5,270 nt of DNA. It comes from an uncultured Collinsella sp. (GTDB lineage Bacteria > Actinomycetota > Coriobacteriia > Coriobacteriales > Coriobacteriaceae). A program made the position numbers and the translations under genes. Each line of letters opens with the position of its first letter. Within the stretch, counting starts at the first letter, position 1. Shown here piece after piece: positions 1 to 5,270 of the stretch. Location of the stretch: contig USOG01000106.1 in NCBI GenBank assembly GCA_900556365.1, positions 1-5,270 of the forward strand, given 5' to 3'. Below the pieces are notes generated by a model. It did no database searches, was not told where the DNA came from, and worked only from the letters and a program-made list of their open reading frames with translations.

Positions 1-181
1 AGACGTCGATGTGATTCGTGATGTTCTGATCCCAGAACTTCTGAGAGTTCACTTCGCTGCCGTCGCTACCCGTCCAGAACTCACACTGAGGAAGGGAGTT
101 GGAGCCCGTCGGAACATTCGCCGTAAAGACCGGCTTATCGCCCGCCTTAAAGGTGGTCGTGGCGCCGTTGATCTCGATAAC
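1..181 (-). repeat. Tandem module C, partial, of the left surface protein
   Basis: From residue about 578 a third, more diverged copy begins. FKAGDKPVFTANVP aligns with the APGEAPRATATIP segment of module B, the proline anchors being 135 residues apart, and CEFWTGSDGSE falls where the first modules have YECW. The module is cut by the window edge. Confidence 0.55.
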
Positions 182-1912
182 GTCAATGGCCCGCCATTCG
201 TCGATCGGCTGCTCGCACAGCATATTGTCAGCGTTTGGCGCGAAGACGCCGTTGACGGTCTTGATGTGGTGCGCCCAATGACCGTTGACGTTCATTTCGC
301 AGTCATCAGCCACGGTATTGTCGCCCTTGAGCCTCAGCTCAACGGAGTACATGTAGAACTTGCCCTCCTCGAAGTGGTCAATCTTCTTCATGCCCGGCGT
401 GTACTTTGCGGGGTCGGAATACCAGAAGGCAACGGGCTTGAGCTCCGCAGGGTCGCTGCCATCCATCTCTTCCCAGCACTCATAGGCGATCTCATACTTA
501 TCGGCATCGGCGGCAGGAATCGTCGCGGTCGCACGCGGCGCCTCGCCGGGCGCGTAGTCGGTTTTCACATCGTTGACGTTTAGATTCTCAAGAGCTTCGT
601 TTTCCGACGAAGCAGGCATCGTAATTGTTTTAATAGCAGGGACATACAGGAATTCTCCGCTTAGACTCGACTTTACGGTTTCCCCGTTTACGGTAACAAC
701 GGTTTCATCGCTGAAGGAATATCCGTCTTTTGGCTTCAGCATAAGAGAATACACGTACTCTTTCCCGCTTTTAAACTTTGTAATAGTCGGCAGGGAACCA
801 TGTGAGCCGTTATCGGAATACCAGGCAGCAACAGGTTCGTTGTTTTCAAATTCCTGCCAGCATTCATAAGCGATTTCGTATTTATCTGCATCGTAGTTAG
901 GGACACCTGCCGTCGCCTGCGGACCAGTATCCAGCTGCCAATTGAAGTTCGTATTCTGAACATTGGCAAAGGAGATGGATTCCGATTCTGATTCCGCTGC
1001 CGGGATAACAAGGCACGCCCTCTCGTAGACATGGGTGCGGGTGTAGTAGTCATCCCGGATCTCGTTAATAGTGGGTTTCCCGGTCGCCTCGGTGTCTCCT
1101 TTAAAGGCGTCGTCCGGATCACCGATGATGATATTCCCGGGCTCTGTACCCGTATACGTAAGCTTGGATCCATCATAGGTGGTCGTCATCTTGGACTTAT
1201 TCTCCTTGTACTCCGTAAAGTACTTCTGCTCCTCCTTCTGTCTCTGAATCTTGCTGATATCCAGGGTAAGCGTTGTTTTATTGCTCGCACTGTCATACGC
1301 CGCATGGACGATCAAGTCCCCCAGGCCGATAAAAGTCAAAGCGCTACCATCGAGAGCAGACTGGTCTCCATCTACAAGGGCAATCCCCTCCACATACTCA
1401 ATCGTTTCTTCTTTCTTGATGTCGGCGTAATTGTTCCGCACCGTAATATTGACCCTAACGCCGCTGCCGCCAACAACATCGGTCACACCGCAGGGCATGA
1501 TGGCGTCATTCGCCGGCGTGGCGGCGTTGTCGCTGGGAGTATTTTGTTCAGCGGGTGCCGCATCGTTGGATTCATCGGTGGCGCCAGTCGGGGCCGTCTG
1601 CTGAGGCTCAACGGTGGCTTGCGCCGCCGGAGCAGCATCGGTTGCAGGCGCGGTCGAAGCAGCTGGTGCGGTCGTTGCAGCCGTATCCTCCGCAACCGTC
1701 GGCGTCACCGGAGCCGCGGCAACCTCGTCCATCGCACCGACGGGATCGGCACATTCCGTCGCCAGCGCTACGCTCGGCAGCAGCAGCTGACCGACCATAA
1801 GCGCACACGCGCCGGCGCAAGCGATTTTGGCACCCACACAACGCCAGGTACCGTGAACCAGCGAGCAGGTGGACTCACGTTGAGCTTGCTTGTCAAAGTG
1901 GCTTCCGTTCAT
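1..1912 (-). CDS. Large secreted modular surface protein, 3' end beyond window
   Basis: I read 637 codons without a stop from an ATG at 1912 down to the left edge, so the C-terminus is missing. The start is fixed by AAGGAGG five bases upstream and by the signal peptide that follows. Residues 1-51 form a long signal peptide: HGTWR at 20-24, a hydrophobic core, and likely cleavage after ALA at 51. Residues 52 to about 142 are rich in Ala, Thr and Pro, like a flexible wall-spanning or glycosylated linker. Residues 143-300 are a domain I do not recognise, followed by a short Glu/Ser run near 307-312. From about 315 come tandem modules of roughly 130 residues; the first two share DADKYEIAYECW, a PVA-x-WYSD block and a VNG motif, and the third is cut by the edge. 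Repeated beta-rich modules on an exported protein suggest an adhesin-like or stalk role, which is inference. A sortase signal may lie beyond the window. No enzyme motif is seen. Confidence 0.9.
   Translation of the reverse strand, partial: MNGSHFDKQAQRESTCSLVHGTWRCVGAKIACAGACALMVGQLLLPSVALATECADPVGAMDEVAAAPVTPTVAEDTAATTAPAASTAPATDAAPAAQATVEPQQTAPTGATDESNDAAPAEQNTPSDNAATPANDAIMPCGVTDVVGGSGVRVNITVRNNYADIKKEETIEYVEGIALVDGDQSALDGSALTFIGLGDLIVHAAYDSASNKTTLTLDISKIQRQKEEQKYFTEYKENKSKMTTTYDGSKLTYTGTEPGNIIIGDPDDAFKGDTEATGKPTINEIRDDYYTRTHVYERACLVIPAAESESESISFANVQNTNFNWQLDTGPQATAGVPNYDADKYEIAYECWQEFENNEPVAAWYSDNGSHGSLPTITKFKSGKEYVYSLMLKPKDGYSFSDETVVTVNGETVKSSLSGEFLYVPAIKTITMPASSENEALENLNVNDVKTDYAPGEAPRATATIPAADADKYEIAYECWEEMDGSDPAELKPVAFWYSDPAKYTPGMKKIDHFEEGKFYMYSVELRLKGDNTVADDCEMNVNGHWAHHIKTVNGVFAPNADNMLCEQPIDEWRAIDVIEINGATTTFKAGDKPVFTANVPTGSNSLPQCEFWTGSDGSEVNSQKFWDQNITNHIDV
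182..586 (-). repeat. Tandem module B of the left surface protein
   Basis: This covers residues about 443-577. It repeats the 12-residue DADKYEIAYECW of module A exactly, starting at residue 469, 128 residues later. It then has PVAFWYSD, GKFYMYS and a VNG motif. The codons differ at many synonymous positions from module A, so the copies are old or selected at protein level rather than freshly duplicated. It carries a short insertion (DPAELK) relative to A. Confidence 0.75.
587..970 (-). repeat. Tandem module A of the left surface protein
   Basis: This covers residues about 315-442. It contains DADKYEIAYECW starting at residue 341, then PVAAWYSD, GKEYVYS, and a VNG motif near its end. The pattern resembles an Ig-like beta-sandwich module, but I cannot name a family. 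Its DNA is clearly poorer in GC than module B (about 44% over 601-900 by hand count). Confidence 0.75.
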
Positions 1913-1934
1913 AACGGCCTCCTTGGTCGTAGGG
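1760..1934 (-). repeat. Leader cassette copy 1 (5' UTR, RBS, signal peptide)
   Basis: This stretch matches 3567..3741 in order and spacing. It begins with CCCTACGACC, then AAGGAGG, five bases, ATG and a 51-residue signal peptide. Residues 20-51 agree at 29 of 32 positions with the other copy, without gaps; residues 2-19 are mostly different. The resemblance ends at the predicted cleavage site. Confidence 0.8.
1918..1924 (-). promoter_or_regulatory. Ribosome binding site of the left surface protein
   Basis: AAGGAGG on the minus strand, five bases before the ATG at 1912. It fixes the start, and the same spacing is used by the 2118..3719 gene. Confidence 0.85.
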
Positions 1935-1978
1935 ACATACCACCACAATGGTGCCTGTCCCCTTTGTGGTGGTCCTGT
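1932..1978. repeat. REP-like palindromic element
   Basis: A perfect 10-bp inverted repeat, ACCACCACAA (1939-1948) and TTGTGGTGGT (1964-1973), encloses GGTGCCTGTCCCC. ACA (1935-1937) and TGT (1976-1978) extend the stem past a small internal loop. A competing hairpin pairs GGGACA (1932-1937) with TGTCCC (1956-1961) and CACC (1941-1944) with GGTG (1950-1953). The GGTGCCTGTCCCC core recalls intergenic REP-type repeats mobilised by Y1 (RAYT) transposases in many bacteria. That link is from memory of the motif, and only one copy is present here. Confidence 0.6.
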
Positions 1979-2008
1979 ACAACCAAGATGTGCCAAAAGA
2001 CTCCGTAT

Positions 2009-2036
2009 GCCTAGGTTCGTAGATGCGAACCTAGGC
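2009..2036. repeat. Perfect 11-bp inverted repeat
   Basis: GCCTAGGTTCG (2009-2019) and CGAACCTAGGC (2026-2036) are exact reverse complements around the 6-base spacer TAGATG. It lies about 97 bases upstream of the left gene's start. Neither flank carries a good T-run, although TCTTTT follows some eight bases later on the minus strand. It may be an operator for a dimeric regulator or a second terminator or attenuator; the sequence does not decide. Confidence 0.65.
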
Positions 2037-2048
2037 CTCTACCTGCGG

Positions 2049-2094
2049 AAATACAAAGAGCCGCCGCGAGGGCATTTGTGCTCGCGCGGCGGCT
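2049..2094 (-). terminator. Rho-independent terminator of the 2118..3719 gene
   Basis: On the minus strand, 23 bases after the stop codon, AGCCGCC (2094-2088) pairs with GGCGGCT (2065-2059). The stem continues as GCGAG with CTCGC around a 10-base loop, after a two-base bulge. CTTTGTATTT follows as a moderately T-rich tail. The plus-strand side has no T-run, so it should act only on the minus strand. It would separate the two surface-protein genes into distinct transcripts. Confidence 0.75.
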
Positions 2095-2117
2095 GAAAAT
2101 GGCTATGAAAGCTTGTA

Positions 2118-3719
2118 CTAGCGGTTGTGGCGCTTGGATGCGACGAAGCCGGCGCCGATGACGGACGCACCGGCAATGCCGAGGGCTGCCGCCGTCGTCG
2201 CGGCGCTATCGCCCGTGGCGGCCAGGGCGCCGGAAGCGTTTTTGGCCCCAGCTGCAGTCTTGGTCGTAACGGTCTTGGTGGTCTTTGCGTCCTTGTCTAC
2301 GGGCTTGAGGTCAGGCTTCTGCTCGGGATTGGGCATGGGATCGGGCTCCGGAGCCGGCTCGGGGTCCGGCGTTGGGTCCGGCTCCTGCCCGTCTCCAAAA
2401 TCAATCGCCACATCATGGGCGACCTCGGCAGAACCGACGATATCCGAAATCGAAGACGAACCGGCAACACCGATGACCTGCCCGCTCTGGGAACTAGGCC
2501 ATTGCCCCGTATCGACAACCTTCTTCACATCGCGCACGGCACCGTCCGTCGGAGTCGTAATCATCGCGTTCCCTCGTAAATCGATCATCGCGGCATGGTA
2601 CAGGGTCGCATTCGCGCCGTTGCGGTTGATCGCATAGATTCCCGCAGTCGCGCCCGAAGCCTCAATCTTCGATTTGAAAATCTGGATACGAGGCGTTTCA
2701 AACCTGGTATTTGCCTCTGCCATGATTCCAAAACTTTGATTGCGATCGGCGTCGATGCCGCTTGCGGCAGACAGGCTTCGAGACGTGAGGTTCGACTTCT
2801 CGACAAGCATCCACACCGCACCGGCTTGCGAGCGTGAGCTGATACCCGCCGAGAGCGAAGCCGCACTACCAGCCGAAAGCGTGACATCGGCTCCGTTGAC
2901 GATTTTCATGAGGGTATTCTTCTTGATACCAAACGTATTGATGCACATGGAAGCCCACGAGGCATCGCCAGTCTTAATCGACAGACTGGCGCCATCGACG
3001 GTGACATCGCCGCCGTGCTCATAAGCGGAATCCGGCTCTTCCTGCTCGCCTTCCTGGGCAGCGTGTCTGTTTGGAATGTTATCAGCATGGATACCGCAGA
3101 TGATCTCCATTGGACGCCAAGATCCTTCAGCCGATTTCGCCTCGATTTTGACATCAGCGCCCTTATCGATTGTCACGCTGCCGGCCGTCGCGCGAATGCC
3201 CGCCACGTTTTCCGCTGCACCCGAAGCCGTCGCGTTGACGCTGACGCCGCTGATGGTCACATCGCCGCCGGTCCTGCCGTCTCCCGACGCTGCAATCACA
3301 TCGTTCTGGGCCGTCGCATTCAGGGTGCCGTCGCCGGTAATGGCAAGGTTACCGTTCTTAACAGCAATGGCGCTCTGCCCGGCGTCGGCCGTGACGGTGT
3401 TGGTGCCCGTCACACCGATGGCGAGGTTGCCCTTGGCGCCGATGGAGCCGCCGTCGTAGCCGTTGAGCTTCATGTCGTTAGCGCCATCCCAGGACCAGGT
3501 TCCCGCCTCGTCGCCGGCGGCAGCGCCCGCGTCGTACTGCGTGCCGCCCACGTTGACCCAGTCGGCGGCGAGCGCCACGCTCGGCAGCAGCAGCTGGCCG
3601 GCCATGAGCGCGCAGGCCCCCGCGCAGGCGAGTTTTGCACCCACGCGGCGCCATGTTCCGTGGGAGAGCGTGCACGAGTGGCCGTGGTCGATTGGGTTGT
3701 CATGGATTTGCGTTCGCAT
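2118..3719 (-). CDS. Sortase-anchored surface protein with beta-helix-like body
   Basis: This is a complete gene of 533 residues. I chose the ATG at 3719, not an upstream one at 3821, because AAGGAGG lies five bases before it and the signal peptide then aligns without gaps to that of the left gene. Residues 1-51 are the signal peptide, cleaved probably after ALA. Residues 52-440 carry WSWDG (75-79), a G-x-L-x-I ladder (GNLAI twice, GDGTLNATA) and repeated GI-x-A style turns near 174, 209, 292, 321, 331 and 360, with GGDVT at 151 and 236. This suggests a right-handed beta-helix, as in adhesins and carbohydrate-binding surface proteins. Residues 446-473 are a Pro/Asp/Glu-rich wall stalk. The C-terminus has LAATG (499-503), a hydrophobic segment (about 508-528) and a basic tail KRHNR, the layout of a sortase signal. 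Known class E sortases of actinobacteria accept LAxTG. No catalytic motif is seen; the ligand is unknown. Confidence 0.92.
   Translation of the reverse strand: MRTQIHDNPIDHGHSCTLSHGTWRRVGAKLACAGACALMAGQLLLPSVALAADWVNVGGTQYDAGAAAGDEAGTWSWDGANDMKLNGYDGGSIGAKGNLAIGVTGTNTVTADAGQSAIAVKNGNLAITGDGTLNATAQNDVIAASGDGRTGGDVTISGVSVNATASGAAENVAGIRATAGSVTIDKGADVKIEAKSAEGSWRPMEIICGIHADNIPNRHAAQEGEQEEPDSAYEHGGDVTVDGASLSIKTGDASWASMCINTFGIKKNTLMKIVNGADVTLSAGSAASLSAGISSRSQAGAVWMLVEKSNLTSRSLSAASGIDADRNQSFGIMAEANTRFETPRIQIFKSKIEASGATAGIYAINRNGANATLYHAAMIDLRGNAMITTPTDGAVRDVKKVVDTGQWPSSQSGQVIGVAGSSSISDIVGSAEVAHDVAIDFGDGQEPDPTPDPEPAPEPDPMPNPEQKPDLKPVDKDAKTTKTVTTKTAAGAKNASGALAATGDSAATTAAALGIAGASVIGAGFVASKRHNR
2211..2225 (-). 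other. LAATG sortase sorting motif
   Basis: Encodes LAATG at residues 499-503, followed by a membrane-spanning stretch and a short basic tail ending five residues after the last serine. Alanine replaces the usual proline of LPxTG, as in substrates of class E sortases. The sortase gene is not in the window. Confidence 0.75.
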
Positions 3720-3741
3720 GTGAGCCTCCTTGTCGTAAGGG
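3567..3741 (-). repeat. Leader cassette copy 2 (5' UTR, RBS, signal peptide)
   Basis: This is the second copy of the leader at 1760..1934. CCCTTACGAC precedes AAGGAGG, the ATG spacing is identical, and HGTWR sits again at residues 20-24. The block from HGTWR to ALA differs only at R25, L30 and A40. After the cleavage site the two proteins share no obvious similarity. Confidence 0.8.
3725..3731 (-). promoter_or_regulatory. Ribosome binding site of the 2118..3719 surface protein
   Basis: AAGGAGG on the minus strand, five bases before the ATG at 3719. It rules out the in-frame ATG at 3821 as the true start. Confidence 0.85.
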
Positions 3742-3890
3742 GTGCTTCTAAAACACCATGTTACGGGAAGATATCCGGATCCCGGGGCACAAATTCTCAT
3801 GTGGCGCACCTGCCAGCGCAAAAGGCAACGAGCACGCTATTGCCAAGCGCGCCCCGCCCCCCGAAAGGCCCACCCCCTACCGTCATGGTC

Positions 3891-3896
3891 TACAAT
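3891..3896 (+). promoter_or_regulatory. Candidate -10 box of the LuxR-type regulator
   Basis: TACAAT matches the -10 consensus at five of six positions and lies 38 bases before the TTG start, which would give a leader of about 30 bases. No recognisable -35 box stands 16-18 bases upstream (the area reads GCCCAC), so the call is weak. Confidence 0.35.
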
Positions 3897-3922
3897 CGAG
3901 GGCACGATCGTTCCGTCCGCCC

Positions 3923-3928
3923 AAAGGA
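3923..3928 (+). promoter_or_regulatory. Ribosome binding site deciding a TTG start
   Basis: AAAGGA lies six bases before the TTG at 3935. No ATG or GTG in this frame lies between it and the first membrane segment, so it supports the rarer TTG start. Confidence 0.6.
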
Positions 3929-3934
3929 CCGTCC

Positions 3935-5270
3935 TTGAACCTGAGCAAGCCTAAAATCAACGCGCTTCTGGCACTCGCGCTCTTCACCTTCGCCTTCCTT
4001 GCCGCCGAGTTTCGCTTCGACGTCAACGTCGGACTGCTCGCCGGTGCCGAGCGCGTTGTGCTCGCACAGGGCTTTATCCTTGGCGCCAGCGTGATCGGCT
4101 TTATCGGATACGCTCCGTTGCTTGAGCACGCGCAGCACAAAGGCCAGTCTCAGACAGTTGTCGGCGCCGCCGTCCCCATCGCCATCTTGGGGTTGACCCA
4201 GATCCAGTCCCCCACGAGCCCGCTTGCGCTCGAGATTCTGGGGTGCCTCGCATTCCTCGGGCTCGGCCTGCTGGGCGCCGCCACTCACCACGCCTTTTCG
4301 TTGGCATTCCAGGATGACCCCAAGCTTGCCACCGGTGCGGGAGCAGCCTATGCCGCGGGCATCCTGATGCAGTTCGCCATCAACCTGCTCGATTGCGGCG
4401 GCATCGCAGAGCTCATCGTCCTTGGCACAGCGACTATCGCCATCTCCGTCCTCAGCGTCGTTCCCCAAAAGGCCGCCAAGAGCTCCAGCCCCACCATCAA
4501 TCCCTTTGCCGAGCCCTCGCACGCCCTCGCCAAGCAGGCGTGCTGGAGCATCGCACTCGTCATGATTCTCGCCTGTCTGTTCTCGACGCTCGATAACGTC
4601 GTCACGTTCTCCAACGCCCACGGCACCATCGCCGTACAGACCTGGCCGCGCCTCTTTTTGGCGGCGAGCGGTCTCGTCGCCGGTATCGTCTTTGATCTTG
4701 CCGAGCGTCGCTACATGGGTCTCATCATGCTCGGCGTCACGGTACTTTCCACCATCTCGATCTTGGCCGTGGAGGCCGGCGCCGACCCCAACTTGGGCCT
4801 CATCGTCTTTTATCTGAGTTCGGGCTTTTTTGTCACGTTCTTTACCGCCACGTTTACGCAGCTGGCGCCGCGCATGCACACGCCCGCACTGTGGGCTGGC
4901 ATGGGCCGCGCAGCCAACAACGTGTGCGCGTTCACTACGTCGGGCATCTCGCTGGCACTTGTGACCTCGGGCAATGTCGCCATCATCATGATCGGCGCGC
5001 TCATGCTGCTTGTGGCGGCAAGTGTGGCGTTTGTAGCTGCGGGCCTGTTCCGCCTGCCCCAAACCGAGCAGGAGCGCGAACACCAGCAACGAGCCGAGAA
5101 AGCGCTCGCTGCGCCGAGCATCGAAGAGCAACGCCAGGCCTTCATCGCCAACCACGCTCTCACCCCACGCGAAGTTGACGTGCTCATAGCCGTGACACAG
5201 GACGAACGCCCGCTCAAGCAAATCGCCGAGGAACTCGGCATCTCGATGCGCATGGTCCAGCGTCACCTGA
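3935..5270 (+). CDS. Membrane LuxR-type transcription regulator, 3' end beyond window
   Basis: I translated 445 codons from a TTG at 3935 to the right edge without a stop. The TTG is preferred because AAAGGA precedes it and the first membrane helix begins only at residue 9. About 12 hydrophobic segments fill residues 9-372 (for example 9-25, 41-61, 348-372), with charged loops such as LAERR. A Glu/Gln/Arg-rich linker (377-407) follows, then a LuxR/GerE-type helix-turn-helix: LTPREVDVL at 409-417 and QIAEELGIS ending at 437, with MVQRHL in the recognition helix at the very edge. Met stands where the family usually has Thr before VQRHL. Proteins with an MFS-like 12-helix N-terminus and a C-terminal LuxR helix-turn-helix are numerous in Coriobacteriia and are thought to sense small molecules at the membrane. 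Roughly 20-30 residues should be missing. It is divergent from the sortase-anchored protein, a plausible target; this is inference. Confidence 0.92.
   Translation, partial: MNLSKPKINALLALALFTFAFLAAEFRFDVNVGLLAGAERVVLAQGFILGASVIGFIGYAPLLEHAQHKGQSQTVVGAAVPIAILGLTQIQSPTSPLALEILGCLAFLGLGLLGAATHHAFSLAFQDDPKLATGAGAAYAAGILMQFAINLLDCGGIAELIVLGTATIAISVLSVVPQKAAKSSSPTINPFAEPSHALAKQACWSIALVMILACLFSTLDNVVTFSNAHGTIAVQTWPRLFLAASGLVAGIVFDLAERRYMGLIMLGVTVLSTISILAVEAGADPNLGLIVFYLSSGFFVTFFTATFTQLAPRMHTPALWAGMGRAANNVCAFTTSGISLALVTSGNVAIIMIGALMLLVAASVAFVAAGLFRLPQTEQEREHQQRAEKALAAPSIEEQRQAFIANHALTPREVDVLIAVTQDERPLKQIAEELGISMRMVQRHL

Larger units (their letters stand above)
3720..3934. promoter_or_regulatory. Divergent intergenic region
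   Basis: These 215 bases separate the two divergent start codons and should hold both promoters. Towards the surface-protein gene there is a small hairpin, GGTG (3741-3744) with CACC (3754-3757), just upstream of the ribosome binding site. A cluster of overlapping 6- to 8-bp palindromes lies at 3769-3787. The right part is C-rich. I see no convincing -35/-10 pair for the surface-protein gene and no clear operator shared with other parts of the window. Confidence 0.5.

Noticed and set aside
1760..1855. Possible lipoprotein signal, because the leaders carry several cysteines (residues 16, 32, 36)
   Set aside because: No cysteine follows a proper lipobox: residue -3 is Lys before Cys32 and Ala before Cys36. 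The ALA cleavage site after the hydrophobic core fits signal peptidase I.
1031..2014. 327-codon open frame on the plus strand opposite the left surface protein
   Set aside because: It has no ribosome binding site, is Arg-rich in the middle, and runs antisense to the signal peptide and Ala/Pro linker of the real gene.
3769..3787. Cluster of overlapping restriction-type palindromes (GATATC, TCCGGA, GGATCC, CCCGGG) resembling a vector polylinker
   Set aside because: The flanks are native-looking and continuous with the divergent promoter region, and no vector sequence adjoins. Chance overlap of GC-rich palindromes is the simpler explanation.
3015..3938. 307-codon plus-strand frame across the 2118..3719 gene and the divergent promoter region
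   Set aside because: It is a shadow frame. It lies antisense to the signal peptide and beta-helix codons and has no supporting start signal.
3885..3938. 17-codon upstream ORF whose TGA overlaps the TTG start of the regulator (TTGA)
   Set aside because: The overlap resembles translational coupling, but there is no ribosome binding site at a proper distance from its ATG, and the candidate -10 box lies inside it, so it would probably not be transcribed.
3890..5266. 458-codon open frame on the minus strand opposite the LuxR-type regulator
   Set aside because: It is the antisense shadow of a GC-rich gene. Its protein is low-complexity (Gly, Asp, Arg, Glu) with no domain, while the plus strand gives clear membrane helices and a helix-turn-helix.
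1..5270. CRISPR array, tRNA, rRNA or transposase gene
   Set aside because: I saw no regularly spaced direct repeats, no tRNA cloverleaf or rRNA-like stretch, and no transposase motif; the window is filled by three protein genes and two short gaps.

Overview
The window most resembles chromosomal DNA from a high-GC, Gram-positive gut actinobacterium of the class Coriobacteriia, probably Collinsella or a near relative. This rests on GC-rich codon use, strong AAGGAGG ribosome binding sites, long alanine-rich signal peptides, a sortase-type C-terminus with an LAATG motif, and a 12-helix membrane protein ending in a LuxR-type helix-turn-helix, a design abundant in this class. The taxonomic call is inference from gene types, not from a marker gene.

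There are three real genes. On the minus strand lies a large secreted protein that runs off the left edge (<1..1912). It has a signal peptide, an Ala/Thr/Pro-rich stretch, a unique domain, and then tandem modules of about 130 residues, the third cut by the edge. Upstream of it, also on the minus strand, is a complete 533-residue surface protein (2118..3719) with a nearly identical signal peptide, a beta-helix-like body, a Pro/Asp/Glu-rich stalk and a sortase sorting signal. Reading away from it on the plus strand is the membrane LuxR-type regulator (3935..>5270), which is cut at the right edge inside its DNA-binding domain.

The 205-bp gap between the two surface-protein genes is structured. 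It holds a probable rho-independent terminator for the 2118..3719 gene, a perfect 11-bp inverted repeat, and a compact REP-like palindromic element just upstream of the ribosome binding site of the left gene. The 215-bp gap between the divergent genes must hold both promoters, but only a weak -10 candidate for the regulator is visible.

The likely picture is a cell-surface locus: two paralogous-leader exported proteins that may bind host or environmental ligands, next to a membrane-embedded transcription factor that could sense a signal and control one or both. The regulatory link is inferred from gene order only. The most notable observations are the shared leader cassette, which extends from the 5' untranslated region through the signal peptide while the mature proteins are unrelated, the module array with uneven base composition, and the palindromes in the leader of the left gene.
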